A stretch of DNA of 64,000 bases from the NCBI GenBank assembly GCA_003999685.1, contig CP021229.1, positions 434,001-498,000 of the forward strand. Direction: 5' to 3'. Positions 1 to 10,534 of this stretch are shown in pieces. This DNA is from Taiwanofungus camphoratus (Eukaryota; Basidiomycota; Agaricomycetes; Polyporales; Taiwanofungaceae). Both the position numbers and the translations under genes were made by a program. A model generated the notes under the pieces. That model was not told where the DNA came from and did no database searches. It worked only from the letters and a program-made list of their open reading frames with translations. Positions within the stretch are counted from its first letter, which is position 1. The number at the start of each line of letters is the position of its first letter.

Positions 1-2327
1 GAAGACCAATACGTACCATTGCGATACTTGCTAGGCGATGCACTACTTGTCCCAAGGGGAACAACAACGATATTATCCCCCGGTTTATGCGCTATCGCAA
101 CATTACTTGCACAGTTTTGTACTCTCGCCTTTGCAATGGAGAACTTCTGAGTTAATGAGGCCGGAAGACTCACAGAGGAACCAGATGCCACAGCAGGATG
201 GAAATGATCGTAAGCCTGTGCAAGTTCATCGTGACAAGGGTCGCGAGGAGGCCGAATGTCTATCAGAGTGTTGGATGCCAACAATGCAACTTTGGCAGGA
301 AGCCCGGATATAGCTAAAAAGGTGTCGGAGGGATGCGGTTTCCAGGGATCAGAGGCTGACCCATGAAGGCGAAGACAAAGACACTTACTTGCAAGATCGC
401 GCCGTGGCGTCGAACGGAACTTGATCATGGGAAACATGCCAGGATCGAGCTGATGCAGACGTAGCTGAGTGTACGCGGCACTTGTGAGCGTGGCTCGATC
501 AGGTCCGTGTTCTCGTGAGGCAATCAGATGCTATTGAATGAATCTGAGATGACGTCCGCATCATGAAAATACTGGAAATTACATGTGTGTCATCTGCAAA
601 ACCGTTCATGAAGGCTTTATATCTCGCATCTTCCAAGACACCTTCACCGCAAATGTGGACTACAAGGTGAACACCAAAATCGTTCCGGTCACTCTCAGAC
701 TTGGAGTGGAGTCGCGCGAAGAAAGGAGATGTTGCGAACGACGTCGTGAGCTCATGAATATACGCAGGGGTCGGCACGTCCAACACTATCATGACCTGGA
801 ATGTGATGAAGCTCATTTCTCACGACATATTATGAACCGTGTGTTTCCACTGACCTGTGGATTCTCAGAAGGTCCAACGCAATCTTCTGGTCTGACAACG
901 CGCGTTACTTTGTTCCCTTTGCCATCATCAACAGTGAACGTCACTGTTTCACCCTTAGTAAGTTTCCCACGGAGTGGTCCAGGCTTGAGGCCAAGAGCGT
1001 CCGCTTTTTGTGCATCGAATTTGCCGCGTGGGCGCGGACCGACCACGACATAGCTAAGCGTAGGTTTGACGGGCGAGGAGGCATCGTCGGAGGGGTAACC
1101 AAATGATGGAAGACGCCGGTCCCTGTGAGGATGAACGACGTTATATTTAGGTAGTGGAGGTGGAGGAGAACTTGGATGAGGCAGAGGTTCATTCGGAGCA
1201 TTGGTAGGGCCAGAATCTGACGCCTCTGACTCCGCCCCTTTCCGCCCTTTCTTTTGTTTCTTCTTTTGTTTCTCACGTTTTGGCTCCTGTTCTTCCTTGG
1301 CGGTGTAGGCAATGGCAGGTTCGGGTTTTGGTGCATCATATGGAAACATATTTTTGACAGTGAGCCTCCGCCACTCTTGTGCCTCTTCTCCACGGAGCGT
1401 AGCGGGCGAAAAGCCAGGATTTCGAATCTGACTGAGAAAACCGAGCGTTTCCGACTTCTCCGAGTTATCTTCAGATGTCTGATCAGGGCAAATGGCGACG
1501 TCTTTTTCGTCGGCAGTGGCAGGCCGTTTGGATGATAACGAAGGTGACAGCGACCGCTTCCTCTTCGCAGGGACCACAGCAACATGTTCGTCGTCAGGGG
1601 CAGAATCGCCAGCAGAATTAGACATGTCTTGCACTTCAGCTTTAAAAGAGCTAGGATAAACTGGAATAGCGTAGACTGTAATGTTTTCATCCTTATATAC
1701 GTGCGGCGGCTTCTCATCTATGATAGGTGTGGAGGGAGACGATGAAACTTCTGTCGGTGTAAGGCACATAGTAACGCTATACCAATTCAGTTCACACGAC
1801 CGCAATAATTCAAGACGATAATACGAACGAACCGCCAGAGATAGGCACGCATGGACGCCAGATAGTGCATCAAGCCATGCGGTCCGACAACTTCCATATT
1901 CTGAATACGGGCATCCGCGAAGAACATCAGCAGACCTATAAGAAGTTAAACAGTGGATGAGCACTGTGTGTAATTCAATGAAATGATCGCTAAGCGTAAT
2001 TGTCGAATACTCACCAGGCAGACCGCTGCATCTCTGCGTTCCAATAGAAGTCAAGAATACACCTCTCGCCTTCCGCCAATGACGTCGACTCTGGAGCCAT
2101 ATTCTGCTAGTATTCTCTCCGACATTGAATATATACTTTCCGCTGTCAAAGGTTACCACAATCGTGGGTTCTGTATCCGATGTGACCGTGCTGAGCACCG
2201 ACGCAGACCAGTTCATATGAGTACCAGGCTGGGAGAGACAGGAAGGGGTAGAATGGAAGAGTCTCTTTGTTTTCGGATAATATTTACAAAGTCTGCTGAT
2301 GCGAGGACATAGCAGAGCCGCCAGCAT
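1..2327 (-). CDS. TRZ1: tRNase Z, long form (tRNA 3'-end endonuclease), 3' part outside the window
   Basis: Long tRNase Z cuts the 3' trailer from precursor tRNAs in nucleus and mitochondria. Six exons fit in frame: 2327-2015, 1935-1825, 1750-855, 795-583, 530-389 and 313-17, with introns of 52-82 nt; the gene leaves the left edge at a GTACGT donor. About 657 residues are visible. Family landmarks in order are FDSGKYIFNVGE, GVFLTSIG, GLPG, GPHGLMHYLASMRAYLW, ALGLKPGPLRGKL, DVPTPAYIHEL, ASREHGPD, LDPGMFPM, RPPRD, and VVVPLGT...PSKYRN, which opens the C-terminal beta-lactamase domain. The catalytic His motif lies outside the window. The insert between the N-domain blocks (about residues 145-330) is charged and low-complexity. 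The first ATG gives a basic leader (RLFHSTPS) resembling a mitochondrial presequence; a second in-frame ATG at 2216 begins the conserved domain, so dual targeting by alternative starts is plausible. The 1935-1825 donor was chosen to keep the frame. Confidence 0.93.
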
Positions 2328-3425
2328 GCACTGGATGTTGGTCGTTTGACTCTAGCCTAAGGTATGCAAGAAGATGAAGGAAAATGGGCCGGCAATATCC
2401 CCGGCAGCTCCCGCGTTTCCGAATATGGAAGGCCAAGTATTTGCCTGACACTGAGTGCTCTGCCTGCCAACTCAGTGTACCAGAGGGGGCAGGGATTATT
2501 GTATTAATTGTCTTAGAATGTACTTACCATTCTTATATAACTTGAGTAAGAATATAAGATGTACTAGAAATGCATATGACAAGTTGCTTTCAAGAAACTA
2601 TGACAGATAAAGAATTGAAGAAACATTCAAGCATCTAAAGAACATTCTTTAGCTGTCTTGTTTACTCTTATATCTGCCCTTGAGACTACTCAGACAAAAT
2701 AAAGTGCTGAATTTTCTGGATACAGAACCTTCTCAGCACTTTCAAAACTTAAAGGCAGTCATTAAGATAATTTTAGAATCCAGCAAGGACTTGACATTAA
2801 TAAGACAGTTTATTTTTGATTAAAATATAGACTTCTTGATCTGTTCTCATTGCCTTGTCTGTCTCTTTGCACTTCTTCAGCTGTGGGAATGAGCTTTTGC
2901 TGCTTGTTTTTACAGATCTGCACTTGTTTTTCATCTCTTTTGCTCTTTGTATCTGCTTCTGTCTGTGAGGCTGTGTAAATGAGCACTGGGTTTATATGTG
3001 ACTAATTTCTGTTCTTTTTGTTTAGCACAATCATCTGTGCTTATTCGACGATGAGAGCAAGATGTTATCTCTTCTTTGTGCAGGCCTGGACTTGTTGTCT
3101 GTTCCTGCCCTTGCTTGTACTTGATCAGATGTGAGCCTGGCTTTGGTTCATGTCCTGCTACTTTACCCATCTGTTTGTGCTCAAACAGGTGTGTGAATGG
3201 GCTCCTGCTGCTTGCTTATGCAGGCCAGACTTTTTTCTTCCATAACTGCTGCTCCCTGCATCTGCATCTGCTCAGTCAGTGATGTCAACAAGTGTGGGCC
3301 TGAGTGCAGCTGCTGAAGTTCATTTTCATAGCACTTTGCTTTTAGCTATATATCATATCTCTGCTACTACATCTAAGTGACAAGAACCCATTTCAGGAAA
3401 TTGTCAACCACTGCTGCTGCATATG
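2328..3425. other. AT-rich, CpG-poor intergenic stretch with diverged repeats
   Basis: No convincing gene. From about 2500 CpG dinucleotides almost vanish; the only ones I noticed are near 3046. Around 2880-2930 and 3185-3240 two segments resemble each other (GAATG, then TGCTGCTTG, then CAG and a CTTG/ACTT run), suggesting old diverged repeats. The stretch forms the left part of the CpG-depleted block that continues to about 5990. Confidence 0.5.
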
Positions 3426-5144
3426 CTAATTGAGATTAGACATGCAAAACAATGAGAGCTCTGTTATCAGAGTCATATTGATAAAACATACCTCAACCTC
3501 CAAAGTTGTGTTTGTATCAGAGAGTCCAAGACCTTCCTTCAATGGCTCTTTCACTACCTGTGGAATCTCCTCTATATCATCCCATTCAATTGCACCATCT
3601 GTCTGGTCATGCTGCAATGCATTTGTAATTGATACATCTAGAGCGAAGCCAGGCTCTGATTCCAGTGCATGATCAGAAAGAGGTGATCCATGATTAAGTG
3701 GTGCTCCTAAATTGCCAACTATTCTTGAGGCAAATTGAAGATCTGATGTCTGTGACAGCTCAGAGGAGAGGTGTCTTTGTACAAGATGCACTTGACGAAG
3801 ATTGAGAAATAGGTGAGAAATGAGAATTGAAGTGAATCTAAAAATGAGTGCTTTATAGTTAGTGACTTTGTGCATCTTTTCATATTATATATCAGTACAG
3901 ACACATCAAAAAACAAGCCAATGCTAATGTAAACCTATAGAACAGAATCAATGTCAAACTTTGAGAGAATGTCAACAGACCAACATTCAAAAAATAAATG
4001 ATTATATAAGTGATATTCAAGGCTAAAAGCACACTTCAGACATTCATGAATGTCAAAATCTGCTTTAAGAATAATCTGACATACCTGAAATAGATTGTAC
4101 CTATCATAAAGCTTTGAATCAGCATTCAACTGTGAAAGATGCTTTAAGAACTCACCATCCCTTAATAACAGCATTGTAACAGAGATTTTCATGGATGTCT
4201 GACTTATGAGTTGCTTGATGCCATATGTAGCATATAATGTTGTTGCCAACACCACAGCATCAGCAGTAATAGAAGTTGCCAGGGCCATAATATTCACTAA
4301 AGATAAAATCATGCCTAACACTAGTTAATACAGAGCACATAAAGTCTTACATCTATAATAAATATATCAGCAAACCTGTTGGCTGGCAATAGGTTTATAG
4401 TGGATACTCACTTGTTTTGTAAACTGTCAGTGATACTATATACTTGCACACAGTAGATAGGGGGAGAAGTCACCAGTGCCTGTTGAGAATACATATACTG
4501 AGATTTGTCAAAGTGAGTCTAAATACTAGTATACATGAAATCCTCACAATATTTATGGCAGGGTTAATAGAGCCCAAAGCAAAAACAATAGATGAAAGCT
4601 GCCAATTACACTGGGCAATGGCATAGACACGAAGTGTTGAACAAGCTGACACAAGAGATTAGTTCATAGTATACATATCAAACATCATATATTATACCAG
4701 CTGTGTTGATGTAAAGTAGAATCTCACATCCATTTGCAATTTGAAGTAGAATGAAGCCACTGACATTTGATAAACATAAGTAGCTGCCATTCTGAGATTA
4801 GTTTCAAATGAAGCTGGCACCTCTGAAAGACAAAATTGAGCATATGATATGAGACAGGACAACTTGATAGAAAGCATACTTCACATGATATAGTCTGATA
4901 CAAGCTGGCCACCATATAGCACAGAAGATAGACAAACATCACATATCGATTCAATATATACAAAAGGCTTGCTCCTGTCAGTTTCCTGCACCATACAACC
5001 TGACATTCTTGACTGATAGTGGTTATATAGTCATAAAAGAACAGTGCTTGTGATAGTGTTGAGATTGATAAAGAAGTGACAAATTTCATATAAAGACTTA
5101 CCAGCAGAAGCCACGAGACAATAGTCATTCACAGCACTAGACAT
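3426..5144 (-). CDS. DUF6533-like multipass membrane protein in CpG-depleted DNA
   Basis: Resembles the basidiomycete DUF6533 family of predicted seven-helix membrane proteins of unknown function. The likely start is ATG at 5144. Segments that fit are 5144-5102 (MSSAVNDYCLVASA), 5046-4880 (LFFYDYITTISQE, then WCRKLTGASLLYILNRY), about 4822-4698, 4645-4548 (STLRVYAIAQCNW), 4296-4156 (TADAVVLATTLYATYGIKQ, ending LLLRDG), a 16-nt microexon 4100-4085 restoring RDG-TIYF, 3934-3905, and 3837-3426 (TSILISHLFLNLRQVHL, SDLQFASRIVGNLGAPL, then an acidic tail). The phase between the 4822-4698 and 4645-4548 segments could not be resolved, so that junction is wrong or the gene is slightly damaged there. 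Only a handful of CpG remain over 1.7 kb, unlike the flanking genes, yet most reading frame is preserved. The last intron choice and C-terminus are uncertain. Confidence 0.68.
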
Positions 5145-6542
5145 AAAATTAATAATAATATTTTATTCTACTCAATCATGGAACTCACCTTTCTTGAATA
5201 GCCAAGATTGCCTGTTGAATTTCAGTTTCTGATAACATTGAGAATATTGAAAAGTTGGCACTGATGAAGATGCTTGAACTTATATATACCATTGAGACCA
5301 TGTTATTTTTGACCATATTGATGATTCAAGAAGTGAACATTATCAGAAAGCTGTGAACAGGGTTACCATTGTCATTAATATCATGATGGCTATATTTCTG
5401 AACAGCCTCATTCACACACTCATATTTGAAAGAGATTAGTCCCATCATGTGCAGGACTATGATTGCATCAACACAGCCATCTTCTGTTTTGAGATGCATT
5501 CTAACATTATAAACAATCAATGATCAACAAAGGCATGAACATTAAAAATTCCCCCCTGACCTCAGTTGCTCTTTGTGAAATCACACCATCAATGCATTCC
5601 TTCAACATGGTCAATGCCATCATCAGTATATGCTACAGAGCAGAAGTGATATGGAATCTGACTCACCCTTTCAATTTGACAAAGTAGCCATTGACAGCCA
5701 AATAGAGTCCACTCCACTCAATGTACAGAATTCTTCTGTTGCTTCCACATCATTAGTTGAATTTATCTGAGTCACTGAGATGCAGACACACATCCCATGG
5801 AGTTAGAAAAGTTCTGCAGACAGGACATGCATCCAATCTTGAGATCACCAAGCAACTTCAAGTACAAGGTGTAGCAATGCATTCACAGTGAAACTTGAAG
5901 GCTGCACAGTGTGAGAGCTGAAGACAGGCAGACCAACTTTGGAACACACCTGTGAGAGCTCTGTGAGGGAACCATTGAACTGGGCCACTGGGTTAGACAC
6001 TCCGCCACAACACTGCGCATGGTATCAGGATGTGAGAACTCGTCTACTATCTCCATTGAGTTGATCCCCATTCCTTGGGTTCTATACTATAATAGAACAC
6101 GCATGTTGATATATCAGGGCTCAAAATTTTATCTTCACTACTGATTTGTTGGTTGTTTATCACACAGGGATGCCAGATTTTGAGGGACATGAAACCCTCA
6201 GATCAGTCTGTATGCATAATGCCGCAAGCACAATGAACGTTGCCTCACGACCATTATGATGATACCCTAATTTTCGTAAGTTATTCACATTTGGAGAACC
6301 AGCCTTCGCATTCGAGTCATCAACAGGCTCAAGGGGAAATGTCAGAAAGTGAACGAGTTCGTACCCATGCCCTTCTGATGAGAGGTGGAACGTGGACAGT
6401 TACTAGTAACATTTGTCAATCTGTTCCAATATCTTTATCATAGAGGTAAGCGCTATATTATGTAATGAGCCTGCTTGCCGCATTAGCGGCGCCTTGCCAA
6501 CGATTTCTCCTCGGTTCACCTCCTTTCCAGCGCGTATTCATC
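5145..6542. other. Intergenic; CpG-depleted up to about 5990, then normal composition
   Basis: No gene recognised. CpG is essentially absent from 5145 to about 5990 and returns abruptly near 6000. A short minus-strand open frame (5883-6071, starting MGINSMEIVDEFSHPD) straddles the boundary and may be a remnant of an exon, but resembles no family I know. 6100-6542 is the likely promoter region of the next gene. Confidence 0.4.
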
Positions 6543-8048
6543 ATGTTCCGTCTACCGACCCTCGTCTCTCTTTTGCTTCTCGCAGTTCCAAAGGCGGTCT
6601 TCTCCTCTCCCTGCGTTGCTTTTGATGCCAACTTCAACCTGCTCGTATTCGGTCTCGACGGCAAGGACTGGAATGCAGGCACGCAGGAATCCTGGACAAG
6701 TGGTGAGTGTAGAATGCTTGTTAGAGGTCCGCGGCGGAAAACGTCCTGCACATCGCTGAGTGTGCTCAGCGTAGTCCCACGTCTGCCGGGCTCAAATTTC
6801 ACAAGAGAGGATGGTACACGTCAGGAGTACCGTCATTTTTGATCACATCTTTGAGGACATCCTTGTATCCAAGCGTTTACAGAACGCTTTCTGAGGAGAT
6901 CGCTGACGACCCACTGATTCAGGTCAAGCAACCGAGATCACAACCTCAGGCCGACCGTATGTTCTTGTTTTCATGTTCATCTAGTTCCGTCTGTTCTGAT
7001 GGGTTTGGGCCCAACTAGTTCATTTGATGGCGCAAACACTACTTGCTACCTTGCACAGTTCTACAACGCTGTTTACGTCATGAACGGCGACTCTTCCAAC
7101 CCCTCTTCTGTCTATATCTACAATGCCGGCTCCAAGTCCTGGTCCACGCAGTCCGTCACTACGGGCAATTTCAACCCTTCGTCTTTCAACGCGATCCTTG
7201 ACCACGACACGAACGTCTTCTATGCACTCTCGCAAGGCGAGCTCTACTTCCTCGATATGGGCTCGATGACGTCTGCCAACTCGTCTTCGATCGCCTGGGT
7301 GGACGTCGAGAAAGCACCGTACCCCTCTTCGTATACTAGCCCCGTGATGGCTCTTGCGCAGAACCACATTCACTTCTTGGATATACCTGGCGTTCAGGCT
7401 GGCAGTGCAGAAATTTTCGTCATCCACTGCAAGTCGACATCCATTCGTCCCATTGAGTCTGAAACGCTGATTTTCTACTCAACAGACTCATACTTCCAGC
7501 CCACCGCTCAGTCGTACCCGCTCTCTAATGGCAGCGCCTTCCCCGCGACACACGGGCAGACCGCGTCGTTCTTCCAGCAGTCCGGCGTGCAGCAGGAGTT
7601 CGCGTTCATCCCAGACGACGGCTCGGCGACCTACGTGATCAACGTCGAGACGAACAGCACGGACGCGTACGCGGGCCCGCCGACGAAGGACCCGAAGGCA
7701 ACGTACGCCGCGGGAATCACGTCGCTCGTGCAGCTCGACAGCACGGGCACGCTGATGTTCCTCCCTTACCAGGAGGGCAACGTGCAGGCGAACACCCAGG
7801 CATCGTGGACGAAGGTCGCCGCGGTGGCGTCGGTCGCGCCGCCCAGCTCCTCGTCGGCGGGCGCGAGCGCCACTGGCAGCCATTCTGGATCTGGGAGCGC
7901 AGCGAGTGCGACGAAGAGCGGGGCAGGTGCAACTGGGTCCACAACTCCGGGTTCAAACAGCAGCAGCAACAGTGGGAGCATTGCCGCGAGAATCAGTCGT
8001 GGGCTGGTTGCGGCGGGCGTCTTGGGTATCGTTGCTTGTGTACTTTAG
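6543..8048 (+). CDS. Secreted, probably GPI-anchored, propeller-like surface protein
   Basis: Four exons join in frame: 6543-6702, 6923-6956, 7019-7428 and 7486-8048, giving 388 residues. The start MFRLPTLVSLLLLAVPKAVFS is a clear signal peptide. The body has repeated hydrophobic beta-rich blocks (YNAVYVMNGD, NVFYALSQGELYFLD, SPVMALAQNHIHFLD, FVIHYSYFQP) suggestive of a kelch-like or related propeller; that fold is inference. A Ser/Thr/Gly/Ala-rich linker from about residue 325 leads to a hydrophobic tail (GLVAAGVLGIVACVL) with no charged end, typical of a GPI-attachment signal. Intron 3 has a GC-AG boundary (GCAAGT...ACAG), is 57 nt long and has no in-frame stop, so retention would insert 19 residues. 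The exon 3 start at 7019 was chosen because it alone keeps the frame. Likely located in the cell wall or plasma membrane; molecular role unknown. Confidence 0.82.
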
Positions 8049-8777
8049 GTGATGGACATCTTTGGAACACTCGTCCATAGTATGCCTTTAAATCTCACTG
8101 TCTCGGTTCCCTCCGTAATTATTCTACATCTGTGATTTTGCTAAATAAAAACAGGATTCTCTCGTAGGCTCGATTGCCTTGGCACCCTGGGGCTTACGGT
8201 GTCGTGTCACATCCTTCAATTGAATTTCTATACATATTCCTTCACATGTGCATTGGGGTTACTGTGTGCAAAATATCCAGCATGGCATGATGCACGATTA
8301 TGAGTGTTTGAATAGTTTACATGCATCCCGTTGAATTTACATGCATCACTGGTTGTGTCCCTGGAGTCGGCTATTTACCTCCTAACTGTACAAGCCATGA
8401 CGCAAACTACTAGCGCTCACCGCTCATATATTCACTGGCGTCGACGTCTGCAAAATGGTCCCTAACCTCAAGCTGCCCTATGGAATGGTATTATGGAATG
8501 ATAGTCACTTTGCGCCATGAGACCACGACTACCAGCTAGTCAGCCTCGTTCTCGCACTGGATGAAATTCTAATGTCGAGTAACAGAATCATGCATGGATT
8601 GCTCCCCCCATATACGCTTGGCGTCTTGCTATCTTGTCTTCCAGAGCCTCTAGACTGTCTAGTTTGTTGAATCGTTTGCTGCACACGTCAGAATTGTTTT
8701 AGCTTCTGGACACACATCCCACTTCTTTCTCGTTGGAAAACAGCTTGCGCTTTCGATAACGGCGAATATCGTACAAG
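8049..8777. other. Intergenic region, no gene seen
   Basis: Holds the 3' flank of the GPI-type gene and the 5' flank of the next gene, both on the plus strand. No repeat or RNA gene was recognised; an AATAAA hexamer near 8143 could serve the upstream gene. Confidence 0.4.
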
Positions 8778-9656
8778 ATGGTTGCTTTGAAGTCTGCCGC
8801 TTTCTCCTTCCATCGTTCCTTGGATGCCCCCGATACTCTGCCGCAAGCACCTCGCTCCCATCGTCAAGGAAAGGAGAGCTTATGGAAAATCCCGTTGCCT
8901 CGATCCGCATTGGGCTCAGCGAAGACATTATCTGCCGCGTTTCCTCGCTCTCGCCGTGGAGTAGGGTCTAAAGGCATTACGGCCCTCGACTTCGATGGCT
9001 CCTTCTACGATGCCTCGGACGTATCTTTGGAAGCCCCCGCTGCGGGAACGTCAGCCAATAGAGGGCTGCAGGCGCTGCAGCTTGCTCTCGCTGCGCCCCA
9101 TCATATGCCCCTTATCCCACTCTCGTTTGCTCAGCGCCGCAACGATATCCGTAGACGCATTGAAGGGTTTGAAATGGCGTTCGAGCCCGAGTTTATTCCT
9201 TTTGCGCTCCGGACGCAGACCCTCATCCCGCTCCGGGATGCGCATGCCAGAGAAGATATCAGGAGGAGAGGCGAAGGCTTCGAAATGGCGGAAGCGAAAA
9301 GACTGGCAAGACGCATGGAGGCGGTTAGTCACGAGGCAGACCATTCGAAAGCTCCGCGAGACACTATCGCCGACTACGAGGCTGCGGAAACGAGCGTGCA
9401 TCTGTCTGCGACCTCTACTGTCCCATCCATTTACTCATCCGAAAGCTGGAAGGAGTCTGCCTCGGAACACCATGGCACCAAAACGGAGGATGCTATACAG
9501 GCCAGTCCCTCTGCAAATCTCGTCTCCGTTATCAACGGGAGTCCTCGCGACAGGAATCCTGGTGATGGTTACTCTAGGCGAAATGCGGCTGACCTGTCTA
9601 CTAGCTCTTTCGACGAGGAAAGTTTTCTCCGAATGGCCGCTCCTTTGGGATGGTGA
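8778..9656 (+). CDS. Unrecognised 292-residue hydrophilic protein with an internal repeat
   Basis: Single uninterrupted frame of 293 codons with a GC-rich, coding-like third position. I do not recognise a family. Residues about 113-133 and 150-170 form an imperfect repeat with a 37-residue period: LIPL, then a short spacer, then DIRRR, one residue, EGFEM. The copies are followed by FEPEF and AEAKRLARRMEAV respectively, giving a charged helical-looking centre. The N-terminus is basic (HRSLDAPD, PRSRRGVGSKG) and the C-terminal third is Ser/Thr-rich and probably disordered. No signal peptide or membrane segment is seen. It is intronless among intron-rich neighbours, which may mean a young or retrocopied gene, or that 5' non-coding exons were missed. 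Confidence 0.55.
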   Translation: MVALKSAAFSFHRSLDAPDTLPQAPRSHRQGKESLWKIPLPRSALGSAKTLSAAFPRSRRGVGSKGITALDFDGSFYDASDVSLEAPAAGTSANRGLQALQLALAAPHHMPLIPLSFAQRRNDIRRRIEGFEMAFEPEFIPFALRTQTLIPLRDAHAREDIRRRGEGFEMAEAKRLARRMEAVSHEADHSKAPRDTIADYEAAETSVHLSATSTVPSIYSSESWKESASEHHGTKTEDAIQASPSANLVSVINGSPRDRNPGDGYSRRNAADLSTSSFDEESFLRMAAPLGW

Positions 9657-10534
9657 ATCGTCCCGGCATTTCTCACTGGAATGGCTTTTCGTGATGCTGG
9701 CTCTGTAGAACTTTGTTACTGGCACACGCCCATTCTGTTGTACTTTTGCATCTTGCCTTGTTGTATGTGCTATCTCCACCACGTCGTAATTACCTTGTAG
9801 TTATCTGCTCTGGCTATTCAATGATGTCTGCGACTGCGGCTATTGTGCTCCCGGCCTAATTGTCTATGGAACTCGTGAGGGACGAAGCATGTCGTGTTCC
9901 GAATCGACATATATCAACCCTTGTTGATTGGATCACCTTGCTACGTCGTTGAGTGTTCTCTGGAAATTCGATTTTTGATGTTGAAGTTAGACGAGTTGAG
10001 CGAGAGCGGCGAGGTACGGTGAGTACCTTACCGTTCTCGTTCAATTCGAATTCGCCTCCGTTCGTCCAATCAGATGCATGTGAGTCCTGTGCCAGCGATC
10101 GACTTGGAGGCATTACTACTAGTGCCTCTACTCACACGGCACGTGCAACATGATATGCGGTAGTAACTGCCATAATGCACGGAACGCGGAATCAAGCCTT
10201 ACCGCCAAATGGCGTAAACGTTGTAGATGTCTTCACTTCGGGATATTCAACGTTTGACCAGGGCGGCCCGCGGTTCGGTATTCCTAATTTGGCATATCCG
10301 CCTCATCTTCACCGTGGTCCAAGCCCCTGCCCAGGTACGTGTTTCCGCGGAGCTAGTGCCGAGTTTTTTTGTTCATACATCCGCAGCGATAATACGTTTC
10401 CGACTTTTCCGGTGCGGACGCTCGAAAAAATCTACATGATCGGCCAAAAGCACGTTCAATGAGCCGTACTAAAGCAGGATGCTGAGTACGCTGACGTTTC
10501 TACACCCTGTCGCCACCGTTGGTATTCTGTTCTA
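9657..10534. other. Intergenic region upstream of the first kinase
   Basis: No open frame with coding character. This is the 3' flank of the 292-residue gene and the likely promoter of kinase 1. No repeats or RNA genes recognised. Confidence 0.4.

Noticed and set aside
813-1053. Plus-strand frame opposite tRNase Z (from 583) as a separate gene
   Set aside because: It is antisense to well-supported tRNase Z exons, so it is a shadow frame.
5883-6071. Minus-strand frame starting MGINSMEIVDEFSHPD as an F-box or similar gene
   Set aside because: Only 62 codons, no motif match and no continuation across the CpG-poor border; kept only as a possible remnant.
7488-7981. Several long minus-strand frames in the GPI-type gene
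   Set aside because: GC-rich coding sequence opens all frames here; the plus-strand product has a signal peptide, GPI tail and coherent splicing.
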